Positions 1-9,035 are shown, counted from the stretch's first letter. The stretch: DNA of 64,000 nucleotides from Bog-532 sp963805255 (GCA_963805255.1 CAWDTK010000017.1:84374-148373), one strand, 5' to 3'. The notes: generated by a model from the sequence alone, not told the origin. A program made the numbers and translations.

Positions 1-2
1 AG

Positions 3-1052
3 ATCGATCTGCGCGAGCAGGTGGTCTCCTTTCGGGGGGCGCCGGTCATCACTGAGGACAACCTGGTCGTGCTCATCGACACGGTGCTCTTCTTCCAGGT
101 CACCGACCCGCGCGCCGCCGACTACGAGATCGTCGACTACATCCAGGCGATCGAACAGCTCACCGCGACGATGCTGCGCAGCGTGATCGGGTCCATGGAC
201 CTGGAAGACACCCTCACCTCGCGCGACAAGATCAACAACCTGCTGCGCGGAGTCCTCGATGACGCCTCCGGCAAATGGGGCATCCGCGTTACCCGCGTGG
301 AGATCAAGGCCATCGACCCGCCGAAGAGCGTGGTCGACGCGATGGAGAAGCAGATGCGGGCCGAGCGGGAGAAGCGCGCCGCCGTCCTCACCGCCGAGGG
401 CGTCAAGCAGGCGAAGATCCTTACCGCCGAGGGCGAGAAGCAGAGCAACATCCTCACGGCGGAGGGTGAGAAGCAATCGGCCATCCTGCGCTCCGAGGGC
501 CAGGCTCGGGCCATCGGCACGGTGTTCCAGGCCGTTCACCGCAACGACCCCGACCCCAAGCTGCTCGCCTACCAGTACCTGCAGATGCTGCCACAGCTTG
601 CCCAGGGGTCGGGCAGCACGTTCTGGGTCATCCCGAGCGAGGTCACCTCGGCCCTCAAGGCCGTCACGTCCGCCTTCGACGGCCAGAAGGGCGCGGACAG
701 CACGGTCAATGCCGCCGTCGCGCCCGAGGCCATCAGTCCCGCCGCGAACGGCTTGGCGGCCGTCAACGGCGCGGAAGCCCCCAGCGTCGGGGCCGCAACC
801 AGCGCCGGCCTCGACAGTGCCGGCCTCGACAGCGCCGGCCTCGACAGCGCCGGCCTCGACAGCGCCGGCCTCGACAGCGCCGGCCTCGACAGCGCCGGCG
901 TGAACAGCGCGCCGCCGGACGCCGTTGCGGTGGGGTCGGCCGAGATCGTCGAGCTCACGGACCCGGCCCCGGCGCTCGAGGTCATTCCGCAGCCCTGGAC
1001 CCGGGCCGCCGATGAGCCCCCGCCCAAGCCGATCCCGCCGATCCTCCCCTGA
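3..1052 (+). CDS. SPFH/band-7 (stomatin-like) protein, 5' end cut by window
   Basis: The reading frame is open from the first bases of the window (DLREQVVSFRGAPV...), so the true start lies outside. The visible part is the second half of an SPFH/band-7 domain followed by an Ala/Glu-rich helical stretch in which the unit LTAEGEKQ recurs, as in stomatin/HflK-like membrane scaffolds that oligomerise at the membrane. The expected N-terminal membrane segment is missing because of the truncation. After a conserved LLAYQYLQMLPQLAQG-like segment the protein becomes an Ala/Pro-rich tail containing a GLDSA repeat. It is convergent with the next gene, with a palindrome between them. Family assignment is secure; the partner protease or cargo is unknown. 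Confidence 0.9.
   Translation: MDLREQVVSFRGAPVITEDNLVVLIDTVLFFQVTDPRAADYEIVDYIQAIEQLTATMLRSVIGSMDLEDTLTSRDKINNLLRGVLDDASGKWGIRVTRVEIKAIDPPKSVVDAMEKQMRAEREKRAAVLTAEGVKQAKILTAEGEKQSNILTAEGEKQSAILRSEGQARAIGTVFQAVHRNDPDPKLLAYQYLQMLPQLAQGSGSTFWVIPSEVTSALKAVTSAFDGQKGADSTVNAAVAPEAISPAANGLAAVNGAEAPSVGAATSAGLDSAGLDSAGLDSAGLDSAGLDSAGLDSAGVNSAPPDAVAVGSAEIVELTDPAPALEVIPQPWTRAADEPPPKPIPPILP
801..905 (+). repeat. 15-bp in-frame tandem repeat in the SPFH tail
   Basis: Seven head-to-tail 15-bp units (801, 816, 831, 846, 861, 876, 891) encode SAGLD pentapeptides in the disordered tail. Five units are nearly identical, the last is diverged. The period is a multiple of three, so the number of units can change without breaking the frame. 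Confidence 0.9.
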
Positions 1053-1064
1053 GGTGAGCCTCGC

Positions 1065-1084
1065 CCGGCCCTGATCAGGTCCGG
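1065..1084. terminator. palindrome between convergent genes
   Basis: A 20-bp palindrome with 18 of 20 symmetric positions, centred on CCTGATCAGG, lies between the SPFH gene and the convergent HTH gene. There is no T-run, so it is only a candidate bidirectional terminator. Confidence 0.4.
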
Positions 1085-1113
1085 CCGACGACAGTGCGGC
1101 GCAGATGTGAGCG

Positions 1114-2178
1114 TCAGGAGGCCAGCGCCAGCCATAGCAGGACCGTGACGACCAGGAGTACCACCAGCGAGACCATGATCCCGGCCATGGGCCGCCGCGC
1201 CGGCCGACGGCGCCCCGGTCTTGACGTGGCCGGGAGTTCCGATGCGTTCAGCGGCGCCGTGGATTTTGGCGCTCGGGTACGGTCATCGGATGTGCCCGAC
1301 GGCGCTGTGGTGCGTTCCGCTGCGCTCTGCGGGGCCGCGCCCTGTGCGGCCGCAGTCTGCGGGGCCCGGGATTCCACCGGTCTGAGCGGTTGACCGTGGA
1401 CGGGTGACTCGCGTTCCGCCGCGGGCCACGTCGTTCCGGGTTCCGCCGCGGGCCATGTCGTTCCGGGTTCCGCCGCGGGCCATGTCGTTCCGGGTTCCGT
1501 GGACGGCCACGCCGTGCCGCGGTCCGCGGCGGGCGACGCGCTGTCGCGTTCCGCCGGGAGCCAGGCCGTTCCGCTTTCCGCGGCGGGCCACGCCGTATCG
1601 CGGTCCGCGGCGGGCGACGCGCTGTCGCGGTCCGGGGTGCGCCAGGCCGCTCCGCTCTCCGCCGCGGGCGAGAGTGCCCCTGGTGGGGCTGACGGTTCAG
1701 CGGCTGATTCGGGCGCGGCCATATCCGGCCGGGTGAACCATGAACCCGTGTCGGCGGCCGCCGTCGTCTGGCCGAGGCCAGCCGCGACGCGAGCCAGTCC
1801 CGGACCCAGGGCGGCCTGTTCGGCGGCACTCATACCGGCGGGCCCGGTGCCCCCGGCCCTGGTTGGCAGCCGGTTCGCGACCGGCGACCGGGTGGGCAGG
1901 GCCGATCCCATCTCGGCTTCTTGCGTCAGCCGGCGCCAGCGGTCTTCCCACTCCGCGGGCCTGGCGCCGCATCCGCGTACGTACGCTTCCAGCACCGGAA
2001 GATTGGGCAGTCCGGGACCGTCCTCGGCGGTTTTCAGCGTGTCCTCCGGATAGTGCGCCCGCGCCGCGAGGTCACTGGTGCGCAGGCCCGCCCTGTCGCG
2101 CAGCGCGCGAAGATCGCGCAAGAAGGCAGCCCTTTCTGCGTCCGCCCCGGCAGGCGGGACGTTGCGGGGATGCGTCAT
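1114..2178 (-). CDS. HTH-domain protein with repeat-rich linker and C-terminal membrane anchor
   Basis: The first ~90 residues form an XRE-like helix-turn-helix region (ERAAFLRDLRALRDRAGL, then DLAARAHYPEDTLKTAEDG and a WEDRWRRL helix) of the kind common in Streptomyces-like genomes. A long low-complexity linker follows, built from units such as AAEPGTTWP and AADRDTAWP. The protein ends in an Arg-rich patch and one hydrophobic helix (MAGIMVSLVVLLVVTVLLWL), so it is predicted tail-anchored with the HTH in the cytoplasm. The ATG at 2178 was chosen over the longer frame because GGGAGG lies 6 bases upstream and the HTH begins soon after. Target and function are unknown. Confidence 0.72.
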   Translation of the reverse strand: MTHPRNVPPAGADAERAAFLRDLRALRDRAGLRTSDLAARAHYPEDTLKTAEDGPGLPNLPVLEAYVRGCGARPAEWEDRWRRLTQEAEMGSALPTRSPVANRLPTRAGGTGPAGMSAAEQAALGPGLARVAAGLGQTTAAADTGSWFTRPDMAAPESAAEPSAPPGALSPAAESGAAWRTPDRDSASPAADRDTAWPAAESGTAWLPAERDSASPAADRGTAWPSTEPGTTWPAAEPGTTWPAAEPGTTWPAAERESPVHGQPLRPVESRAPQTAAAQGAAPQSAAERTTAPSGTSDDRTRAPKSTAPLNASELPATSRPGRRRPARRPMAGIMVSLVVLLVVTVLLWLALAS

Positions 2179-2211
2179 AGGACCCTCCCGGTCGCCATAC
2201 CCGCGGACTAT

Positions 2212-2255
2212 CACTTTGGCATCGTCGATCATCCACTTTGGCATCGTCGATCATC
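2212..2255. promoter_or_regulatory. 22-bp perfect tandem repeat upstream of the HTH gene
   Basis: Two perfect 22-bp direct repeats (2212-2233 and 2234-2255) sit 34 bp upstream of the HTH gene start. Each contains ATCGTCGAT, an odd-centred inverted repeat. Two spaced half-symmetric sites just upstream of a DNA-binding protein gene look like an operator, possibly autoregulatory; this is inference. Confidence 0.5.
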
Positions 2256-2400
2256 GCTACCCGGAAGCGTAAACCAGTTCATTTCCGCACGGAGCATTCA
2301 TCACGATTCGCAGCACGACTGATACGTCCAGATAGCCGCCCTATCCCGTTTGGGGTATTTCAGCCCCAGAACCGGTTTCGGCAGGCCTGTGCCTACAAGA

Positions 2401-2460
2401 GCGGCCCGCGGGTCAGAAGCGGCCCGCGGGGTCAGAAGCGGCCCGCAGGGTCAGAAGCGG
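2401..2460. repeat. 18-19-bp tandem repeat over the menA stop codon
   Basis: Three units (2401-2418, 2419-2437, 2438-2456) of a GC-rich 18/19-mer, each carrying GGTCAGAA, run across the menA 3' end. The TCA in the last unit is the menA stop codon read on the minus strand, so the stop context has been copied twice downstream. Confidence 0.8.
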
Positions 2461-3323
2461 ATAGCGAGACCGATGGTAAGGGCGGCGCCGAAGGCGAGCT
2501 GCAGGCGGCCGGTCTGCCCGAGGGCGCGGATCAGCGCGGGGCCGGCCGCGCCGGACCGGACCGAACGGATCGGGCCGAGCGCCAGGGGCAGCGTCAGCAG
2601 CGTGACCGCGGCGAGCGGCCGCACCGGGATGATGGCCAGGGCGATGACGAACGGGACGAGCAGGCACGTCAGGTACACCATCCGGCCCCGCGGGTCGCCG
2701 AGGCGCACCGCGAGCGTGCGTTTGCCCACGTCGGCGTCGGAGCCGATATCCCGCAGGTTGTTGATCATCAGGAGGGCGCAGGACAGCAGCCCGGCCGGTA
2801 TCGCGGCGATCAGGCCGAGCCAGCTCAGCGTGGCCATCTGCACGTAGGCGGTGCCGGTCACCGCGGCCAGCCCGAAGAACACGAAGACCGCGACCTCACC
2901 TAGCCCGCGGTACCCGTACGGATGGGTGCCGCCCGTGTAGAACCAGGCCGCCCCGACCGCGGCCGCGCCGACGAGGATGAGCCACCACGACGTGAAGATC
3001 GCGAGCACCAGGCCGGCCACGCACGCGCAGATGAAGCAGGCGAACGCCGCGGCGAGTACCTGGCGGGCCGGCGCCAGTCCCGCGGCGACCAGCCGGGTCG
3101 GCCCGACGCGCCGCTCGTCCGAGCCCCGGACGCCGTCGCTGTAGTCGTTGGCGTAATTGACGCCGATCTGCAGGGCGAGCGCCACGACCAGGGCGAGCAC
3201 GGCGCGCCAGGCGGAGAACCTGCCGTAGCCGATGGCGACCCCAGTGCCGATGAGGACGGGGACGACCGCAGCCGGCAACGTCCGGGGCCGGGTACCCGCC
3301 AGCCAATCTCGCGGCTGAGCCAA
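2451..3323 (-). CDS. menA: 1,4-dihydroxy-2-naphthoate polyprenyltransferase (MenA)
   Basis: Integral-membrane UbiA-family prenyltransferase that attaches the polyprenyl tail to DHNA in menaquinone synthesis. The first Asp-rich motif NYANDYSDGVRGSD (about residues 57-69) binds the Mg-prenyl diphosphate; a second lies in NLRDIGSDADVGKRTLAVRLG. RPRTLPAAVVPVLIGTG near the N-terminus and about eight hydrophobic helices are typical. I chose a TTG start at 3323 because AGGAGAGG precedes it by 7 bases and it gives 290 residues, the family norm; the frame stays open upstream but that part is not MenA-like. It lies 59 bp downstream of the GNAT gene on the same strand, probably co-transcribed with ilvD. 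Confidence 0.92.
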   Translation of the reverse strand: MAQPRDWLAGTRPRTLPAAVVPVLIGTGVAIGYGRFSAWRAVLALVVALALQIGVNYANDYSDGVRGSDERRVGPTRLVAAGLAPARQVLAAAFACFICACVAGLVLAIFTSWWLILVGAAAVGAAWFYTGGTHPYGYRGLGEVAVFVFFGLAAVTGTAYVQMATLSWLGLIAAIPAGLLSCALLMINNLRDIGSDADVGKRTLAVRLGDPRGRMVYLTCLLVPFVIALAIIPVRPLAAVTLLTLPLALGPIRSVRSGAAGPALIRALGQTGRLQLAFGAALTIGLAIRF

Positions 3324-3381
3324 TTCCGTTCCTCTCCTGCTGACGGGCCCCGGCAGGTGGACCCACCTCCATGGGCCCGGC

Positions 3382-3933
3382 TCAATCGGGCGGGGCGGGC
3401 AGCGACGCGTGCAGCCGCACGATCGGGACGCGGACACCCATGTCCAGTTCGCTCCGCGCGCCGTCACCGGCCCATCCCGCGGTCTCCAGGAAACGGCGCA
3501 TCGCCGTGTCGGCTTCCAGCACCCACGCGGACACCCGGGCGAAACGGTCCCCGGCGAGGGTATCGGCGACGGCGTTGAGCAGCCGGCCGCCGTGACCGTG
3601 CCCGGTCAGGCCGGGCGCGATGCGCAGCTCGTACAGTTCCGCGTCGGTGGCCGGCCAGTGGTCGGCGTCACCGGCAGGCCCTACCGAGGCGAAACCGGCG
3701 ATCACCCGGTTGCTGCTGGCCACCAGGACCCGGTGCCTGCTGGTCGGCGGCTTGCTGATCGCTTCCGCCCAGCGCTCGCGCCAGCGCCCGGCGGCGTCGT
3801 CGCCGGTCAGTTCGGCGAGGACCGCATCCGGGATGATCCCGGCGTAACCGTGGCGCCAGCATTCCACCTGGATGCGGGCCACATCGCCGGCGTCGGATCC
3901 GCGCGCGGCCCGGACGAAATCCTGGGCGCTCAC
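3382..3933 (-). CDS. GNAT-family N-acetyltransferase
   Basis: A 183-residue GNAT fold protein: an N-terminal segment (ARGSDAGDVARIQVECWRHGYAG), a central strand with VLVASSNRVIAGFASVG, the acetyl-CoA loop around ELYELRIAPGLTGHGHGGRLL, and a C-terminal strand. It begins with GTG whose first bases overlap the ilvD stop (GTGA), so it should be translationally coupled to ilvD. The substrate cannot be told from sequence. Confidence 0.88.
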   Translation of the reverse strand: MSAQDFVRAARGSDAGDVARIQVECWRHGYAGIIPDAVLAELTGDDAAGRWRERWAEAISKPPTSRHRVLVASSNRVIAGFASVGPAGDADHWPATDAELYELRIAPGLTGHGHGGRLLNAVADTLAGDRFARVSAWVLEADTAMRRFLETAGWAGDGARSELDMGVRVPIVRLHASLPAPPD

Positions 3934-5828
3934 GGAGTACTGGTGTCCCCAGCCAGCTGGATTTGGCTGACATCACGCGCCGCGCCTTGCGCCGCCGAGG
4001 TGGTCATCGCCGCGTACGCCTGCAGCGCCGCGCTGACCGGCCGGTCCCGGTGCCCGGGACGGTAGCCGTGGAACCGGGCCAGCAGCCGGTCCCGGCGGGC
4101 CGCCAGGCCGGCGTCGGACACCTCCAGCGTCAGGTCGCGGCGCGGAATGTCGATCGTGATCCGGTCACCGTCCGCCGCCAGCGCGATGACGCCGCCCGCC
4201 GCTGCTTCCGGCGCGATGTGGCAGATGGAAAGCCCGGACGTCCCGCCGGAGAACCGCCCGTCGGTGATCAGGGCGCACGTCGGCCCTAGGCCCTTGCCCT
4301 TGAGGAAGCTCGTGGGATACAGCATTTCCTGCATGCCGGGGCCGCCGCGCGGCCCCTCGTACCGGATCACCACGACGTCGCCCGCGCTGACCGCCCCGTT
4401 GAGGATGCCGTCCACGGCGTCTTCCTGGCTCTCGAAGACCCGCGCGGTCCCCTCGAACCGGAACAGCTCCTCGGGCACCCCGGCCGTCTTGACGATCGCG
4501 CCGTCGGGGGCCAGGTTGCCGTACAGGACGGCCAGGCCGCCGTCTGCGGTGTAGGCGTGCTCGATGTCCCTGATGCAGCCACCCACGCGGTCGGTGTCCA
4601 GGCTCTTCCAGCGAGCCGACTGCGAGTACGGCTTGGTGGTCCGGACCCCGCCGGGGGCCGCGTGGTACAGCTCGACGGCCTCGTCCTGGACCGACGCGGA
4701 GCGCAGGTCCCAGGCGTCGATGAAGTCCCGCAGCGATTCGCTGTGCACGGTACGGACCCTCGTATTGAGCAGGCCGGCCCGGTCCAGCTCGCCGAGGATC
4801 GCCGGGATGCCCCCGGCCCGGTGCACGTCCTCCACGTGGTAGCTGCTGCTCGGCGCCACCTTGCACAGGCAGGGCACCCGCCGCGACACTTCGTCGATCT
4901 CCTTGAGGCCGAAGTTCACGCCGGCCTCGTGCGCCGCGGCGAGCAGGTGCAGGATCGTGTTGGTCGACCCGCCCATCGCCACGTCCAGCGCCATCGCGTT
5001 CTCGAAAGCGTCCCGGCTGGCGATGGCGCGGGGCAGCACCGACTCGTCGCCGTCGGTGTAGTGGCGAGCGGTCAGCTCGACGATCGCCGCCCCCGCGCGC
5101 TCGAACAGGCCGCGCCGGGCGGCGTGCGTGGCCAGGGTGGTCCCATTGCCCGGCAGCGCGAGCCCGATCGCCTCGGTCAGGCAGTTCATCGAGTTGGCGG
5201 TGAACATACCCGAGCAGGAGCCGCACGTCGGGCAGGCGGCCTCCTCCATGTCGAGCAGTTCGGCGTCGGACACCGACGGGTCCGCCGAGGCGACCATCGA
5301 GTCGATGAGGTCGATCTTGCGCCCGCCCGCCGGCCCTGGGAGCCCACCGGCCACGACGGCCGCGGCCGGCGTCCGCCCCGCTTCCATCGGGCCGCCCGAG
5401 ACGAACACGGTCGGGATGTTCAGCCGCATGGCCGCGATCAGCATGCCGGGCGTGATCTTGTCGCAGTTGGAGATGCAGATCAGCGCGTCCGCGCAGTGTG
5501 CGTTCACCATGTACTCGACCGCGTCGGCGATGAGCTCGCGGCTCGGCAGCGAGTACAGCATCCCGCCGTGGCCCATCGCGATGCCGTCGTCCACCGCGAT
5601 CGTGTTGAACTCGCGCGGGATCGCCCCGGCCGCCCGGACCGCGTCCGAGACCACCTGGGCGACCTCACGCAGGTGGACGTGCCCGGGAACGAACTCGGTG
5701 AAGCTGTTCGCGACCGCTACGATCGGCCTGCCGATGTCTTCGCGGGCGACGCCCGTGGCCCGCAGCAGGGCGCGGGCCCCCGCCATGTTTCTGCCGTGCG
5801 TGACGGTGCGAGACCGAAGCGGTGGCAT
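3930..5828 (-). CDS. ilvD: dihydroxy-acid dehydratase
   Basis: Catalyses dehydration of 2,3-dihydroxy acids to 2-keto acids, the penultimate step of valine, isoleucine and pantothenate precursor synthesis. Iron-sulfur ligands are visible: Cys122 in CISNCDKITPGM and the CPTCGSC cluster at about 199-205 followed by SGMFTANSMNCL. The FTEFVPGH, GHGGMLYSLPSRE and FVSGGPMEAG blocks match the E. coli-type enzyme. Its 632 residues are near the usual ~615. The ATG at 5828 starts directly at MPPLRSRTVTHGRNMAGARAL. It is followed with a 4-bp overlap by the GNAT gene. Confidence 0.97.
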   Translation of the reverse strand: MPPLRSRTVTHGRNMAGARALLRATGVAREDIGRPIVAVANSFTEFVPGHVHLREVAQVVSDAVRAAGAIPREFNTIAVDDGIAMGHGGMLYSLPSRELIADAVEYMVNAHCADALICISNCDKITPGMLIAAMRLNIPTVFVSGGPMEAGRTPAAAVVAGGLPGPAGGRKIDLIDSMVASADPSVSDAELLDMEEAACPTCGSCSGMFTANSMNCLTEAIGLALPGNGTTLATHAARRGLFERAGAAIVELTARHYTDGDESVLPRAIASRDAFENAMALDVAMGGSTNTILHLLAAAHEAGVNFGLKEIDEVSRRVPCLCKVAPSSSYHVEDVHRAGGIPAILGELDRAGLLNTRVRTVHSESLRDFIDAWDLRSASVQDEAVELYHAAPGGVRTTKPYSQSARWKSLDTDRVGGCIRDIEHAYTADGGLAVLYGNLAPDGAIVKTAGVPEELFRFEGTARVFESQEDAVDGILNGAVSAGDVVVIRYEGPRGGPGMQEMLYPTSFLKGKGLGPTCALITDGRFSGGTSGLSICHIAPEAAAGGVIALAADGDRITIDIPRRDLTLEVSDAGLAARRDRLLARFHGYRPGHRDRPVSAALQAYAAMTTSAAQGAARDVSQIQLAGDTSTP

Positions 5829-5888
5829 GACCGGTCATCTCCGAATGTGAGCCGAGGAACGCAGGGAAGCCCTGCTCGCAGGTTTTCC

Positions 5889-7517
5889 TCAGCCTACCGG
5901 AGTGCGCTGGGCGGCATCGTTGAGCGGAAGCACCCGGGCGGCGGCTGCGTAGATCCGCTCGATCTCACTCGCGCTGAGCCTCGGCCGGTCGTTCATTCCG
6001 GAGTTGCGCCGCAGGTACTTGCGGAGCCGGTCGCCGTCGAACACGTCAACCTCACGGATGGTCGCGACGTGCCAGGGCACCTTGGGGCCGTAGACGGCCA
6101 GCACCGGGCGGACGTAGACGGGGGTGCCGAGCTCGCTGGTCAGCCGGTCGGTCGCCTGCTGCGCCTCCCAGCGCGCGTGCTCGAGCCGGTCTTTCTTGGT
6201 GAACGGACCGTGGAAAAGCTGGCGGCCGTTCCGGGTCCGGATGGGCAGCCGCTTGTCCCACGACTCCGAGTCGATCGCGTACGCGCCCGTCGGCCCGACG
6301 ACGAAGTGATCGATGAACTCGCGGCTGCCCGGGATGGGCCGGGAGTGCAGGGCCCGGTAGCCGGACCGCTCCATCCGCGCGAGCTGGCGCTGGGTGCGCT
6401 TCTGCGCGCCAGTCAGCCGGACGCCGGGCGGCATCGACGCGGTGGTCCGCGATCGGTAGATGGCGTCGGCGATGGCCGCGAGCACCGCGGCCGTCAGGCC
6501 CGCCCGCCAGGTGAAGATGACCGTGAAGACCAGGCCGGCCACGATCGCGACAAGCAGCCGCCGTTTCCAGATCCGCATCCGGGAGTCGGCCATCACATCC
6601 GCCAGGCGCAGCCGGTCCGCCTTGCGCTCGCGATCCGCCGGGACCGGCCCCCCCGGTCCGGACGGGCCCAGCGGGCCCAGCGACCCTCCCGGGCCCAGCG
6701 AGCCAGACGGGCGGGAACCGGGCGCTGGGCCGCTGCCCACGGTGATCGCGGGCCGCTGGACCGGGACGTCGCGGCGCTCCGGGGGAGCGGTGCCGGCGGG
6801 CTGAGGGCGCGCTCCGGCCTGGGCGGCTGCCGCGTCCGGACGCTGCCGTTCCGGGGCCCCGGTTTGCTCCGAACGGGCCTGCCCGGGACCCGTACCCGGC
6901 TCCGGACGAGGCCGTTCCGGGCGCTGCTGTTCTGGACCCTGCTGTTCCGGGCGGTCCGGCGCGCCTGCATCGGGCCGGCGCCGGGACCTCAGCAGGGGCC
7001 GCTGGTACAGGCGGCGCGGCTCCCAGATGCGGGCATCCCGCTCAAAGGTCCGGTCGGGCTGGCCGGCGTCGGGCAGCAGCGCGGCGCCCAGGGGCCCGAA
7101 GCTGGACACGCCGGGACCGGCGGGGGCACCCTGGGCCGGCTGGGACGTGGATGGGGCGGCCTCGGCGTGCCGGTCTTCGGTGCCCGGCCATGTGCTCCGG
7201 GTCGCCGCCCGGAAGGCGGTGTTCTGCGCGCCGGACCGCAAGGCGCTCTCCCGCCCGGGAGTGTCCTGCGGGTCCTGGTCCTGCGGGCCATGCGGGTCCT
7301 GGTCCTGCGGGTCCCCGTTCTGGCCGGTCTCAGCCGGGCCGGTCTCCGGGGGATCAGCGGCCGGGGTTCCTTCGGCTGTTCCTTCAGGCGGGCCCACCAC
7401 GGCCGGGCCTGCGTGCGGTACGGCGGCGCCGGGCGAATGATACGGGCGCGCGCCGTTGCGCCCCTGCTCGTTCGGAGGGGCGGATGACCTATGGCTTTTC
7501 CTGGCCAGCCATGTCAT
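5889..7517 (-). CDS. NERD-domain membrane-associated protein
   Basis: The N-terminal ~300 residues are low-complexity and Pro/Arg/Gln-rich (repeats such as ERQRPDAAAAQAG and LGPGGSLGPLGPSG). Then come two adjacent hydrophobic helices (LLVAIVAGLVFTVIFTW and a second), and a C-terminal nuclease-related (NERD) domain: RALHSRPIPGSREFIDHFVVG, then AYAIDSESWDKRLPI and the QATDRLTSELG helix. NERD domains resemble Holliday-junction-resolvase-type nucleases; activity here is unproven. ATG 7517 (MTWLARKSHRS) was chosen because the region upstream looks non-coding, although its ribosome site is weak. It is minus-strand and stands alone. Confidence 0.75.
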   Translation of the reverse strand: MTWLARKSHRSSAPPNEQGRNGARPYHSPGAAVPHAGPAVVGPPEGTAEGTPAADPPETGPAETGQNGDPQDQDPHGPQDQDPQDTPGRESALRSGAQNTAFRAATRSTWPGTEDRHAEAAPSTSQPAQGAPAGPGVSSFGPLGAALLPDAGQPDRTFERDARIWEPRRLYQRPLLRSRRRPDAGAPDRPEQQGPEQQRPERPRPEPGTGPGQARSEQTGAPERQRPDAAAAQAGARPQPAGTAPPERRDVPVQRPAITVGSGPAPGSRPSGSLGPGGSLGPLGPSGPGGPVPADRERKADRLRLADVMADSRMRIWKRRLLVAIVAGLVFTVIFTWRAGLTAAVLAAIADAIYRSRTTASMPPGVRLTGAQKRTQRQLARMERSGYRALHSRPIPGSREFIDHFVVGPTGAYAIDSESWDKRLPIRTRNGRQLFHGPFTKKDRLEHARWEAQQATDRLTSELGTPVYVRPVLAVYGPKVPWHVATIREVDVFDGDRLRKYLRRNSGMNDRPRLSASEIERIYAAAARVLPLNDAAQRTPVG

Positions 7518-7754
7518 CTGTTCCACAACCCCAGCGTAACTGACTAAAGGCCGAACGCAAGTCGTCACTGGTTGAGTTAATTGTGTCGCTGTGGGGAGTG
7601 TATGAAGGTCGCTGGCGGGGCAGGGCGATTCCAAGATCGCTAATGGAAGTCACGTGATTACGGTGAGCAATCGAACGGGTCGAGCGGGACGGATGCGCGG
7701 CAGCCGCCGCTGCTCCTTGAATTAATTTTCCGTCACATGCCCGAATTACCAGAA

Positions 7755-7821
7755 GATGGCCTTCTCTTTTCCGGGATGATAGTTGTTTCCACGCAAACAT
7801 CGATCCTGAGAGAAGGCCATC
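7755..7821 (+). promoter_or_regulatory. inverted repeat able to hide the transposase ribosome-binding site
   Basis: A perfect 13-bp inverted repeat has arms at 7755-7767 and 7809-7821. The downstream arm contains AGAAGG (7811-7816), the Shine-Dalgarno of the GTG at 7824. A transcript entering from upstream would carry both arms and could fold to block initiation; a transcript starting inside the 41-base loop would not. Similar protection against read-through is known for IS10 and IS50. Confidence 0.55.
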
Positions 7822-7823
7822 CT

Positions 7824-9026
7824 GTGTCAGTGTCGCATTCTGCCTTCGGCCCGTCAAGTCCTGATGCCGGCGCTACCGAGAATGAGAGCGCCGGGAACGC
7901 GGACATTTCAAGCCTGCTGGGCATGCTGGCATCTGTCACCGACCCGCGCAGTCCGCAGGGAATACAGCACGCGCTGGTATTCGTGCTGGCGGTCTGCATG
8001 GTGGCGATGCTGGCCGGCGCGAAGAATTACCGGGAAATCGCCGGCCATGCAGCGGACATGCCCGAGTCCTTGCTGAGGAAGCTGGGAGCTGAATGGAGCT
8101 GGTTCAGGCTCCGCTGCAAGCACCCGAGCAAGTCAACGATACGGAGCGTGCTGACCAGGATCGATGCGGCCGAACTGGACATGATAACCTGCGCGTGGCT
8201 TTTCGCGCAGGCCAGGAAAAGCGGGAACGACGAGTGGGAAATCGCGGTCGACGGGAAGGTAATGCGCGGTGCATGGACTGACGAGAACGACAAGGTCACG
8301 CTGTTCTCCGCGATGCTCCACCGCGAGGCTGTCACGATAGCGCAGCTCAGGGTACCCGACGGCACCAACGAGATCACCCAGGCGGACGCCCTCCTGAACG
8401 CAGCGGAAATCCCGGAGGGAGAAGCAGTCCTGGTCACCCTCGACGCCGCGCACACCCAGCGGGAAACTGCGGAATCCGTCGCCGGGAAACCCGGATGGGA
8501 CTACCTGATGACGGTCAAGGGAAATCAGCCGACCCTGCAGAGGCAAGTATTCGATAAGATTCTCCCGCTGCTCCGTGAAGCCCCGCCCAATGTCATGGAG
8601 GAACACAGCCGCGGCCGGATCAAGAAGTGGTCCTGCTGGATCACCGGCGCAGAAGGAATCGATTTCCCGCACGCCAGCCAGGCCGCCGTGATCCGCCGTG
8701 AGATATTCGAGATCACCGGCGGCCGCGTCAGCAAGGAACACGCCCTCATCCTCACCAGCAGGAAAGCAGGAAAGATGACCGCCGCCGACGTTAACCGGAA
8801 TACCCGCAGCCACTGGGGAATAGAGAACAAAAGCCACCACATCCGCGACACTGTATACCGGGAAGACCACAGCCAGGCCTATTCCGGAGACGGCCCGCAG
8901 GCCCTCGCAGCTCTTCGCAATCTCACACTCGGGCTACTCCGCATGAAAAACGTGAACGCCATCAAGGAAACCACGGAATGGGTCTGCCGCGACCAGGTCA
9001 GGGCACTCCAGTTCATGACTACCTAG
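7824..9026 (+). CDS. ISAs1-family transposase
   Basis: DDE-type transposase of the ISAs1 (H-repeat-associated) family. Recognisable blocks: DPRSPQGIQHALVFVLAVC near the N-terminus, AVDGKVMRGA (first catalytic Asp), VTLDAAHTQRET (second Asp), LMTVKGNQPTL, and the C-terminal HWGIENKSHH...DTVYREDHSQ carrying the Glu. The 400-residue length is normal and no lesion is seen, so it may be active. The frame is open upstream to 7737, but GTG 7824 has AGAAGG 7 bases before it and begins where family members begin. Confidence 0.92.
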   Translation: MSVSHSAFGPSSPDAGATENESAGNADISSLLGMLASVTDPRSPQGIQHALVFVLAVCMVAMLAGAKNYREIAGHAADMPESLLRKLGAEWSWFRLRCKHPSKSTIRSVLTRIDAAELDMITCAWLFAQARKSGNDEWEIAVDGKVMRGAWTDENDKVTLFSAMLHREAVTIAQLRVPDGTNEITQADALLNAAEIPEGEAVLVTLDAAHTQRETAESVAGKPGWDYLMTVKGNQPTLQRQVFDKILPLLREAPPNVMEEHSRGRIKKWSCWITGAEGIDFPHASQAAVIRREIFEITGGRVSKEHALILTSRKAGKMTAADVNRNTRSHWGIENKSHHIRDTVYREDHSQAYSGDGPQALAALRNLTLGLLRMKNVNAIKETTEWVCRDQVRALQFMTT

Positions 9027-9035
9027 CGTGACCTG

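Noticed and set aside
4557..7487. 976-residue plus-strand frame opposite ilvD and the NERD gene
   Set aside because: Antisense shadow of high-GC genes with low-complexity composition; ilvD on the other strand is unmistakable.
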